A stretch of DNA of 64,000 nucleotides from CSP1-5 sp964558395 (GTDB taxonomy: Bacteria > Methylomirabilota > Methylomirabilia > Methylomirabilales > CSP1-5). The notes under the pieces were generated by a model. That model saw only the letters and a list, made by a program, of their open reading frames with translations. It searched no databases and had not been told where the DNA came from. The translations under genes and the position numbers were made by a program. The DNA lies in assembly GCA_964558395.1 (NCBI GenBank), contig CAZLDS010000001.1, positions 30,087 through 94,086 of the forward strand, in the 5' to 3' direction. Position 1 is the first letter of the stretch. Each line of letters starts with the position of its first letter. Positions 18,326-25,337 of the stretch are shown here, one piece after another.

Positions 18326-18874
18326 ATGCGATTGCATGAAAAGCTTCTCAAGCGACGCGTGGTCTATGCAGGGAGCTACCTCACGGCACACGAGTATCTG
18401 GTCCGCCTGCCCGACGGCACCATGGCGAGACGAGATATCATTCGACCACCGGATGCCGCCGCGGTCGTCCCCCTTGACGGTAAGGGCAACATCTACCTCG
18501 TGCGCCAGTACCGCCCCGCCATCCGCCGGGTGCTCTACGAGCTTCCGGCCGGGATCATTGACCATGGCGAGCCACCTGTGCGGACAGCCCGACGGGAATG
18601 TGAAGAGGAAATCGGCATGCGCCCAAAGCGTCTCAGGAAACTTTGCGTTGCGTACCACGCCGCCGGCTTCTCCACCGGGTGCGTCCATATTTTCCTGGCG
18701 ACCGGACTGGCTCCTGTGAGCGGGCCGACCTTGGACGCCTCCGAGTTTGTCGAGCCAGTCCGCCTTCCGTTTCGGCAGGCGTTTCGCATGGCAGAGAGGA
18801 ACCAGATCGTGGATGCCCAAACCCTTATCGGCCTCTCGTGGACAAAGCGTCTCCTCGAACAAGGCACAAGGTAG
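18326..18874 (+). CDS. Nudix hydrolase (ADP-ribose pyrophosphatase type)
   Basis: ATG 18326 (MRLHEKLLKRR) is chosen because the N-terminal extension possible from 18263 is not family-like. The 182-residue enzyme has a perfect Nudix box: GIIDHGEPPVRTARRE followed by CEEEIGM, giving the Mg-binding Glu residues. The region VVYAGSYLTAHEYLVRLPDG and the box-adjacent YLVRQYRPAIRRVLYELPAG are typical of NudF-type ADP-ribose pyrophosphatases. It cleaves ADP-ribose (or other nucleoside diphosphate sugars) to AMP and ribose 5-phosphate in the cytoplasm. Confidence 0.9.
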   Translation: MRLHEKLLKRRVVYAGSYLTAHEYLVRLPDGTMARRDIIRPPDAAAVVPLDGKGNIYLVRQYRPAIRRVLYELPAGIIDHGEPPVRTARRECEEEIGMRPKRLRKLCVAYHAAGFSTGCVHIFLATGLAPVSGPTLDASEFVEPVRLPFRQAFRMAERNQIVDAQTLIGLSWTKRLLEQGTR

Positions 18875-18936
18875 GTTCCTCGATCCTTTCGCGGGAGGAC
18901 CGGGGGCCTCAGCCATGTTCCAAACGATCGTGTTGG

Positions 18937-19566
18937 TCAGCGCTCTTGGACTCGTTGGCCCACCCGATGCTCCGTTCCGGCCCAGAGGCGCTTGATATTG
19001 TCCCGGTGGCGGACAAAGATGAGAAGAGCGGCCACAAAGGAAAATATGAAATAGGGACCCGGCCCGGTAGAGAAAAGAATGACAGGGGGGACACAAACGC
19101 TGGCGACCATGGCGGCCAGAGAGGGGTAGCGGAAGACCAGGAGGACACCAAACCACACTAAAAGCCCCAGGACGGCGGGAAGAGGGGTCATGGCGAGGAG
19201 AGCCCCAAAGCTGGTGGCCACTCCCTTGCCACCAACGAACCGGAGATAGATCGGCCAGTTATGACCCAGCACCGCTGCCATCCCCACGCCGGCCACAAGC
19301 GGCTCTGTTCCTCCCAAGAGGAGCGCGAGCACCGTGGGGAGAAACCCCTTGAGGAGATCGCCCAATAAGGTAAGGGCTGCCGCTCTTTTCCCCACAATAC
19401 GTAGGACATTGGCGGTTCCGATATTACCACTGCCGTATTGGCGGATATCCACCCGACCGACCGCTCGGGAGATCAGGAGACCGAATGGGATCGAGCCGAC
19501 CAGATAGGCGATGACCACGAGACCGAGTTCCTGAAGCCCAGGCACCCTAACTCCTCCCCGAAGCAA
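18937..19566 (-). CDS. plsY: Acyl-phosphate:glycerol-3-phosphate acyltransferase
   Basis: PlsY transfers an acyl group from acyl-phosphate to glycerol-3-phosphate, the first step of phospholipid synthesis. The 209-residue membrane protein shows the three PlsY motifs: YLVGSIPFGLL near the N-terminus, RQYGSGNIGTANVLR, and FVGGKGVATSFGALL, with several hydrophobic segments between. The start overlaps the end of the epimerase gene by 20 bases, so the two are probably translationally coupled. A start seven codons inward (GTG, VPGLQELG) is also possible. Confidence 0.93.
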   Translation of the reverse strand: MLRGGVRVPGLQELGLVVIAYLVGSIPFGLLISRAVGRVDIRQYGSGNIGTANVLRIVGKRAAALTLLGDLLKGFLPTVLALLLGGTEPLVAGVGMAAVLGHNWPIYLRFVGGKGVATSFGALLAMTPLPAVLGLLVWFGVLLVFRYPSLAAMVASVCVPPVILFSTGPGPYFIFSFVAALLIFVRHRDNIKRLWAGTEHRVGQRVQER

Positions 19567-20554
19567 GACGTGGCAACGGGTGCTTTACATGCCCGGTCTG
19601 CGCATACCAGGTGGCGGTCCGAGTCACCATTTCCCGCAAAGGCGTAAAGAAAAGTTTCAGCTCTCGTTCCGCTTTGGAACTGTCATACCTGCCGCCGTGG
19701 AGAACGCTCCGAATAAGCTCCCGGCAGAACTTCGGCCGCCGTCCCCTGAGCCGGTCACCCCATTCCATCGCCGTGCTCAGGGCCAACGCCAGCTTGGGGC
19801 CTACCTGCCAGAGCCGCCTGCGAAGCCCAGTCACCTCCTCCAACGTCTGGAGAAGTTCCTGGATGTTCACCGATGCCCCGCTCAGCAGGTACCGTTCCCC
19901 TGCACGCCCCATCTCCCGGGCGTTGATGTGGGCATCGACACAATCGTCAAGGTAGAGGAAGCTGAACCATGTTCCGGTGATGAAGGGCAACCGCCCGTTC
20001 AAGTAATCCAGAAAGATCCGCGCCGTCCCATGCAGGCGGCCCGGTCCCTGGACGGAGGAGGGATTAAGAACCACAATAGGCAACCCATGGCGCGCACAAT
20101 CCAAAGCGAGCTGCTCGGCTTCGAATTTTGCCCGTTCGTAGTGGGAGAGAAATGTCCCCCGGTGTGCTGTCTCTTCCACGGCCACCTGACCGGACGCTTC
20201 CCCGATCGTCGCCGCAGAGCTCGTGTAGACAACCCGCTTCACCCCCACTTCGCCCGCCGCCTGCAAGAGAAACCGGGTTCCCTTCACATTCACCTCATAC
20301 AACGGTCGGGGGTCGGTGAGACAGAAGACGTTGAGCCCGGCGGTGTGGACCACGCACTCTGCTTCCCGGAGGGCCTCCCGATAGGTCGCAGGGCTCAGGA
20401 GGTCTCCGACGACTGGATGCGCCCCCTTCGCCGCCAATTGACGCGCCGCCGCCTCCCGGCGAACCAGGGGCATGACGCGTTCGCCTTCCCGAAGCAGACG
20501 ATCGAGGATCGCGCCTCCAATAAAGCCCGTGGCGCCCGTAAGAAAGGTGACCAT
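19547..20554 (-). CDS. NAD-dependent epimerase/dehydratase (extended SDR)
   Basis: The 335-residue protein has the SDR glycine motif TGATGFIGG at the N-terminus, VVHTAGLN, the Ser of VVYTSSAATIGEA and the YxxxK pair in SHYERAKFEAE. Length and the FVKGTR-like NVKGTRFLLQAA segment resemble the dihydroflavonol reductase and HpnA (hopanoid-associated sugar epimerase) group; no other hopanoid gene is present, so I do not use the symbol. It lies directly upstream of plsY and overlaps it. Confidence 0.85.
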   Translation of the reverse strand: MVTFLTGATGFIGGAILDRLLREGERVMPLVRREAAARQLAAKGAHPVVGDLLSPATYREALREAECVVHTAGLNVFCLTDPRPLYEVNVKGTRFLLQAAGEVGVKRVVYTSSAATIGEASGQVAVEETAHRGTFLSHYERAKFEAEQLALDCARHGLPIVVLNPSSVQGPGRLHGTARIFLDYLNGRLPFITGTWFSFLYLDDCVDAHINAREMGRAGERYLLSGASVNIQELLQTLEEVTGLRRRLWQVGPKLALALSTAMEWGDRLRGRRPKFCRELIRSVLHGGRYDSSKAERELKLFFTPLREMVTRTATWYAQTGHVKHPLPRLASGRS

Positions 20555-20630
20555 CGTGATTCCTCAACGATCAGCACTGTACCAGAGTGTACGATGCGAG
20601 GCAACGCTGAGGAAAGTCATTAGGGGAGGT

Positions 20631-21989
20631 CTAAGCGAGACCTTCTTCTTGCAGCATCTGAATGGCCTTCTCGAAGGCCTGCACGGTGAGCGCAATATCC
20701 TCTTCGCTGTGGACAGACGAGATCCACCCATGGACTGGAGGGATGTCCACCCCATTGAGGATCATGGCCGCACGCAGTTTGTGATGACACTTCATGCTAT
20801 GGGCCTGGAGAAGCCGGTGGTCCGTCCGAGACGAAAGCCCATCCGCGCTGAGACCAAGCCGGGCCGGACCGACAAAATAGTTGAAGACCGAGCCTTCCCC
20901 ATAGACCAGGACATCGGCACCCGTCTTGGCGATCGATTCCTTCATGCCCGCCCGTAACAGCTCACCCATGCGGTTAGCCCGTCGCTGCGCATCCCCATCG
21001 CCAATCCGTTCCAACGTGGCGATACCTGCTGCTGCCGCCAGCGGATTCGCGTTAAAAGTCCCGGCATGCGAGACCCGCTGGTGACGATCCCATTCGCCTT
21101 CCCCCCGGAAGGCAATGCGGTCCATGATCTCGGCTTGCCCAGCCACCGCCCCTCCCGGCATGCCCCCCGCGAGGATCTTTGCCAGCGCGGTCAGATCAGG
21201 TGTCACCCCGAAGTACTCCTGGGCGCCACCCGGCGCGAACCGGAAACCGGAGATCACTTCATCAAAGATCAGAACCACGCCTTTTTTCTGGGTGGCTTGC
21301 CTGAGCTCGTGGAGAAATGTCCGATCCGTGGGGATGGTTCCCGAAGTCCCCCCGGCCGGCTCGAGAATGACCGTCCCGACGTCTTGATCCAGCGCCTTTT
21401 CCAACGCGCGAAGATCATTAGGGGGACAGAGGAGAATCTGACCCAAGGCCTCCTCAGGAACGCCCCGAGACACCGGGAATTGGTATGGAGGCTTGGCACC
21501 GACCGTGGCGAAGTCGTGCCAGCCGTGGAAGTGTCCCTCGAACTTCAGGACCTTATTTTTTCCCATATGCGCACGCGCGAGACGCAGGGCGAGCTGGGTG
21601 GACTCGGTCCCGGAGCCGGTGAAACGAACCCGTTCCGCCGACGGGACCATCCGGTGCACCAGCTCGGCCCATCGGACTTCTAATGGATGGCTCGCTCCCA
21701 GGTGGGTTCCCTTCTCTAGCTGCGCCCGGAGGGCTCGCACGACCTCAGGATGCAGGTGCCCGAGGAAAAGAGCCCCGTGCCCCATCCAGTAGTCAATCAG
21801 CTCCTGCCCGTCCGCCGCCCATTTGCGGGTCCCCTTGGCCCGCTCCACATACACCGGGAAGGGGGTGAGGTACCGGATGTCATGGGTGATGCCGCCGGGG
21901 ATAAGCTGGCGGGCGCGCTCGAAGAGCTTACAGGAGGTCGGATGAGCCCTGAGATACAGGGCATCAATTTGTGAAGAGGTAGGGTCCAT
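20631..21989 (-). CDS. Class III aminotransferase, glutamate-1-semialdehyde 2,1-aminomutase-like
   Basis: The 452-residue PLP enzyme has RARQLIPGGITHDIRYL at the N-terminus, the phosphate-binding FTGSGTESTQLALRLAR, the PLP Asp in LIFDEVISGFR and the Schiff-base Lys in LAKILAGGMPGGAVAG. HemL proteins carry very similar motifs, but this one is some 25 residues longer and no hemA or other haem gene is nearby, so a paralogue in secondary metabolism or cofactor synthesis is as likely as HemL. The glutaredoxin gene ends 9 bases upstream, so the two share a transcript. Confidence 0.85.
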   Translation of the reverse strand: MDPTSSQIDALYLRAHPTSCKLFERARQLIPGGITHDIRYLTPFPVYVERAKGTRKWAADGQELIDYWMGHGALFLGHLHPEVVRALRAQLEKGTHLGASHPLEVRWAELVHRMVPSAERVRFTGSGTESTQLALRLARAHMGKNKVLKFEGHFHGWHDFATVGAKPPYQFPVSRGVPEEALGQILLCPPNDLRALEKALDQDVGTVILEPAGGTSGTIPTDRTFLHELRQATQKKGVVLIFDEVISGFRFAPGGAQEYFGVTPDLTALAKILAGGMPGGAVAGQAEIMDRIAFRGEGEWDRHQRVSHAGTFNANPLAAAAGIATLERIGDGDAQRRANRMGELLRAGMKESIAKTGADVLVYGEGSVFNYFVGPARLGLSADGLSSRTDHRLLQAHSMKCHHKLRAAMILNGVDIPPVHGWISSVHSEEDIALTVQAFEKAIQMLQEEGLA

Positions 21990-21998
21990 GCGATATCC

Positions 21999-22301
21999 TC
22001 ACACAGATGGGCCCTGGTCGATGTTTCGTTTTGTCAACAGGACGTGGTCGAGCCGCTTTCGGAGCTCTTGTCCTGTCGTTCGATACTTGAAGGCTTTTCG
22101 GCCGTCGATGAAAAGTACTGGCACCTGTTGATCAAATCGCGCTCGGAGATCAGGATCTTGGTCGATGTCTACCTCCGAAAAATCCACGGGATACCCGCGA
22201 ACCACCTCATGGACGATCCCCTTCACCTCGTCACAGAGACAGCAATCGCGCCGCGTGTAAAACGTAATCCGGATCCTATCCTTCGAATGCAAGGTAGCCA
22301 T
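21999..22301 (-). CDS. Glutaredoxin family protein (DUF836-like)
   Basis: A small thioredoxin-fold protein with the redox motif C-C-L-C in FYTRRDCCLCDEVK, a beta strand PVDFSEVDIDQDPDL and the cis-Pro segment QQVPVLFIDG. I use ATG 22301 (100 residues); GTG 22319 would add six. It lies 9 bases upstream of the aminomutase-like gene. It probably reduces disulfides with glutathione or a thioredoxin-like donor. The SD is poor for both starts. Confidence 0.85.
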   Translation of the reverse strand: MATLHSKDRIRITFYTRRDCCLCDEVKGIVHEVVRGYPVDFSEVDIDQDPDLRARFDQQVPVLFIDGRKAFKYRTTGQELRKRLDHVLLTKRNIDQGPSV

Positions 22302-22479
22302 GCGCGAAGACCGTAACACAGGAGGTCATACCTGTCAACGAAGCCCCAGTCAGACGCTCGCGAGGGGCTTGCGGACTCATGAGCTTTATTTACCGATAGA
22401 TACGCCTGCTTTGGCACGACCGTCGCACCTGCAACCGAGGGTGTGCGCCGCGGCGCGCCGCCTTGTAAAGGAGAGAGGG

Positions 22480-23109
22480 ATGCAACGATATGTACCCTTC
22501 TGGCGTCGCAAATTCTATGTACGCCCGATCCAGCGGAAATATTTCTACCTCGCCCTCGTCCCGCTCATCGTCTGTGCGTTTCTCCTGATCCTCCTAGTCT
22601 TCGTTCCGGTTTTCTGGGCGGTCAACGGGCCGACCCCTAACCTCGATCAGGCCGCCGTCTTGAGACAGATCTACGGTATGGCTGGTCTCCGCATTTGGGC
22701 CGCCGTAATTGTCAGCATGCTCGCCGCGTGCCTGCTGAGCTTCATTGCCACGTACAAGTTCGCCGGCCCGCTGTACCGGATCGAACAGATCTTGTGAAAG
22801 GTCGAAGAGGGGGATCTGCCGGTCGCCGTTCGGATTCGTCGGGACGATGATATTCAGGAGTTTGGGCGGGCGCTCGATAGCCCCTTCAACACGATCGCCG
22901 TGGCCCTGACCGCCATTCAGGAACAACAGGCGAAGGCCGATAAGGAATTCCTCGCTCTCAAAGGTAAGGTCAAAGCCGGCGTGAACGGGGACATCCTGGA
23001 CGACCTCGAGGGGATCGGTCGGAACCACAGAGAGGCCCAGAGTATCCTGGCGAACTTCAATATTCCAACCCTGCAGGCTCCCAATCCGGGAACGTCCGAG
23101 AAAGCATAG
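22480..23109 (+). pseudogene. Membrane HAMP-domain protein interrupted by TGA
   Basis: ATG 22480 has a good GGAGAGAGGG SD. The frame encodes two transmembrane segments (about 26-48 and 70-92) and then enters a HAMP domain at PLYRIEQIL, where TGA 22795-22797 (codon 106) stops it. The same frame continues without further stops through KVEEGDLPVAVRIRRDDD, a coiled coil (IQEQQAKADKEFLALKGK) and ends at 23109, so an intact protein would have 209 residues. It lacks a methyl-accepting or kinase output domain. At this position HAMP domains usually have a charged residue, so CGA or AGA to TGA is the simple explanation; Cys or Sec is not expected. Confidence 0.75.
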
Positions 23110-23118
23110 ATTTGTGTG

Positions 23119-23412
23119 TCATGACTCCGGCGCGTTGAAGATCACCTTCCGCCAGGGTCGGACCTCAACGCTCTCGAACAGGCCCGCCTTGACGTACGGG
23201 TCGTTCCGTAAGAACGTCTCTACCGCTGCCCGGTCCTGCATGTCAACCAGAAGGAAGCTGCCCGTCATGCCTTTCCCGTCATCCGTGAGCGTCGCGCCGC
23301 CAGCAACGATCTGCCTGCCAAAGCCCTGTATATATTCGAGGTGCGCCGGCCGGGTCTCCTGCCGGATGTGGGTCGAGTTCGGTTTGTCAGTCGTCATGAT
23401 GATGAAGTACAT
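23119..23412 (-). CDS. YciI family protein
   Basis: The 97-residue protein is a single YciI-like ferredoxin-fold domain: MYFIIMTTDKPNSTHIRQET, then RPAHLEYIQGFGRQIVAGG, with the conserved His and the GG turn, then GSFLLVDMQDRAAVETFLRNDPY, and a VEVRPWRKV strand. The family binds or isomerises small ligands; the enzyme reaction is unknown in most members. Its stop is 9 bases from that of the convergent HAMP gene. Confidence 0.87.
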   Translation of the reverse strand: MYFIIMTTDKPNSTHIRQETRPAHLEYIQGFGRQIVAGGATLTDDGKGMTGSFLLVDMQDRAAVETFLRNDPYVKAGLFESVEVRPWRKVIFNAPES

Positions 23413-23457
23413 CGGTGATCCTCCCCTGTTTTGTCACGGTACGAGTTTTCTCGACGT

Positions 23458-23536
23458 CTAGTGCCGTTGCAACCTATGCTGCCTGCCACTAGTCGTTCCC
23501 TCGTCGAAAGGGCGCAACAAGTTGGAACGGCACTAG
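23458..23536. repeat. 79-bp element with 16-bp inverted ends
   Basis: CTAGTGCCGTTGCAAC at 23458-23473 is the reverse complement of GTTGGAACGGCACTAG at 23521-23536, with 15 of 16 matches. The inside is 47 bases, partly self-complementary (GTTCCCTCGTCGAAAGGG). The right end overlaps the stop codon of the MerR-TPR gene. The structure resembles a small non-autonomous inverted-repeat element (MITE or REP type) or a large terminator without a T-tract. No target-site duplication is obvious. Confidence 0.6.
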
Positions 23537-24366
23537 GAAACGGAATGGGACCGTCCGTAAAGTTTCCGGGCCATTCGAAGGTGGGTGATCGCCTCGGATC
23601 TCTTGCCGAGCACCTCGCAGAGCCGCCCCAGATTGTAGTGGACGTCGGCAAAGTCGGGGTCGCACTTCAGCGCCTGCCGATACGCTTCGATTGCCTCGCG
23701 GTGGCGCCTCAGATCATCCAACAGGACACCGAGGTTGAAGTGTGGCACGGGATCGTCGGGCGCGTGCTGGACCGCGGCTCGGTAGTGGGCCTCGGCCCGC
23801 ATGAAGTCCTTGGCCTCGTGGTAGAGCCGGCCGAGATTCACATGAGCATCGGACAGGGCCGGGTCCAACTCCAACGCTTGATGGTACGCCCGGCGGGCCT
23901 CTTCTCGTGCGGTCGTCTCTAACTCCAAAGCCAGATTAAACCAATGCTCCGCAGTCAGGGCGGGAGTGGCCTGCTCGCGTTGTGGAAGAGGGAGAGCAAC
24001 CTGCTCCGCCACAGCCTGGACCCCAAAGTTGAAGAGGAACTGTCCCGAGTCCGGCTGCCAACGTGCGGTGCCGTCCCAGGCGACGATGCGGTTGCCATCG
24101 GCATAGATCGTGACGCTCGTCAACTGCTGGTCATCCGGAAGCTGGCGCCTGAGGGAACCAAGCATTCGCCGGATCCGCTTCATCGGGACGCGAGAATCCA
24201 GGAGGCCTTTGGTGGTCTTGAGAAGGAGGAGATCTTGGAAGGTGAACTCGAACCGTCGCCCTAGACCCCGGGTGGGCGAGAGAAAACCTGCGCGCACGCA
24301 CGACCGGATCCGCCGTTCTGAGAGGTCGAGGATCTTGGCCACGTCGCGGGTGGTGAAGTACTTCAT
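23533..24366 (-). CDS. MerR-type HTH protein with TPR repeats
   Basis: The 277-residue protein has a MerR-like winged helix (YFTTRDVAKILDLSERRIRS, about 1-75), a linker with a small beta domain (about 85-130), and about four TPR units at the C-terminus (for example DAHVNLGRLYHEAKDFMRAE and VPHFNLGVLLDDLRRHREAI). Its ATG overlaps the stop of ku (ATGA), so the two are translationally coupled. In my recollection MerR-TPR proteins are found beside ku in several phyla. A role as regulator or scaffold of NHEJ is inferred only from this linkage. Confidence 0.85.
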   Translation of the reverse strand: MKYFTTRDVAKILDLSERRIRSCVRAGFLSPTRGLGRRFEFTFQDLLLLKTTKGLLDSRVPMKRIRRMLGSLRRQLPDDQQLTSVTIYADGNRIVAWDGTARWQPDSGQFLFNFGVQAVAEQVALPLPQREQATPALTAEHWFNLALELETTAREEARRAYHQALELDPALSDAHVNLGRLYHEAKDFMRAEAHYRAAVQHAPDDPVPHFNLGVLLDDLRRHREAIEAYRQALKCDPDFADVHYNLGRLCEVLGKRSEAITHLRMARKLYGRSHSVS

Positions 24367-25226
24367 TTCTTGACAGCTTGGGTTTTCTTTTCCGACTTCC
24401 CTGTCGTCGCCGCGGCGCGTTTGGCCTTCACAGGGGGCTTCTTTTCGTGCGGGACCCGCTTGGCGAGGCTCTCCTTCAGTGCCTCCATCAGGTCGATCAC
24501 TTGGGCACGTGGGGTTTCGGTTGCGACCGCCGTGATCTCTTTCCCTTCGACTTTGAGGTTCACCATGTCGAGCACCCGCAGCCGGTAGTCGTCCTGATAC
24601 TCCTCGGGTCTGAATTCGTCGGACGAGAGCTCGTCGATGAGCCGGAGTGCCAGATCGAGCTCGCCCTCTTTGATCGTGGCCGATTCCCCTTTGCCGATCT
24701 CGCCGAAGTTTCGCACCTCGTCAGCGAAGTACATCGTGTGCAGCATCAGGCCGCCCTGCGCCGGCCGCACGAGGACCAAACTCTCCTTCCCACGCATGAC
24801 GAACTTGGCCAAGGCCACCCGGTCCGTCTTGGCCATGGCATCGGCGAGCAGTCGGTACGCCTTTTCGCCACCCTTGTCGGGTCCAAGGTAGTATGTCTTC
24901 TCGAAATAGATTGGATCCACCCTTGGGAGCGGCACGAACTCGGCAATGTCGATGGTTCTCGAAACCTCAGCCTCCAACGACTTCAGCTCTTCATCGGTAA
25001 ACTGGACGTACTGCCCCTTGGCGAACTCGTACCCTTTGACGAGACTGACCCGGTCCAGGACCTCATTGCACACGGGGCAGATGTGTTGCTGCTTGATCCG
25101 GTTGCCGCACTTGGCGTGCAACATGTTGAAGGACACTCCGCCGGACGACGCGGCCGTGTACAGCTTGATCGGGATAGAAACCAGCCCAAACGAGATCGTC
25201 CCGGAGCCGATCGAGTGTGGTGGCAT
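24363..25226 (-). CDS. ku: Ku protein, non-homologous end joining
   Basis: ATG 25226 is preceded by a perfect AAGGAGG SD; the open frame goes 16 codons further but without an SD. The 287-residue product has the Ku core beta-barrel (SIGSGTISFGLVSIPIKLY, HAKCGNRIKQQHICPVCNEV with a CxxC pair, VKGYEFAKGQYVQFTDEEL) and a Lys/Ala-rich C-terminal tail typical of bacterial Ku, which helps threading along DNA. Ku forms a homodimeric ring on broken ends and recruits LigD, encoded divergently 111 bases away. Confidence 0.96.
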   Translation of the reverse strand: MPPHSIGSGTISFGLVSIPIKLYTAASSGGVSFNMLHAKCGNRIKQQHICPVCNEVLDRVSLVKGYEFAKGQYVQFTDEELKSLEAEVSRTIDIAEFVPLPRVDPIYFEKTYYLGPDKGGEKAYRLLADAMAKTDRVALAKFVMRGKESLVLVRPAQGGLMLHTMYFADEVRNFGEIGKGESATIKEGELDLALRLIDELSSDEFRPEEYQDDYRLRVLDMVNLKVEGKEITAVATETPRAQVIDLMEALKESLAKRVPHEKKPPVKAKRAAATTGKSEKKTQAVKK

Positions 25227-25337
25227 GACGTCAATCCTCCTTGGTAGGATCTGGGGGAATTTGCACCATAGCACGGAAGCCCGTATACTTCAAAGTGCAA
25301 TGTGATAGCCCTCCGAAGGTCAGGAAAAGGTTGAAGG

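Noticed and set aside
19547..20554. Hopanoid gene hpnA
   Set aside because: The fold and size fit, but no hopanoid cluster is present and related reductases look alike.
22795..22797. TGA in the HAMP gene as selenocysteine
   Set aside because: HAMP domains have a charged residue at this place, not Cys. A CGA-to-TGA or AGA-to-TGA change is simpler.
24378..25247. A 289-codon plus-strand frame
   Set aside because: It is antisense to ku; the protein lacks any recognisable motif.
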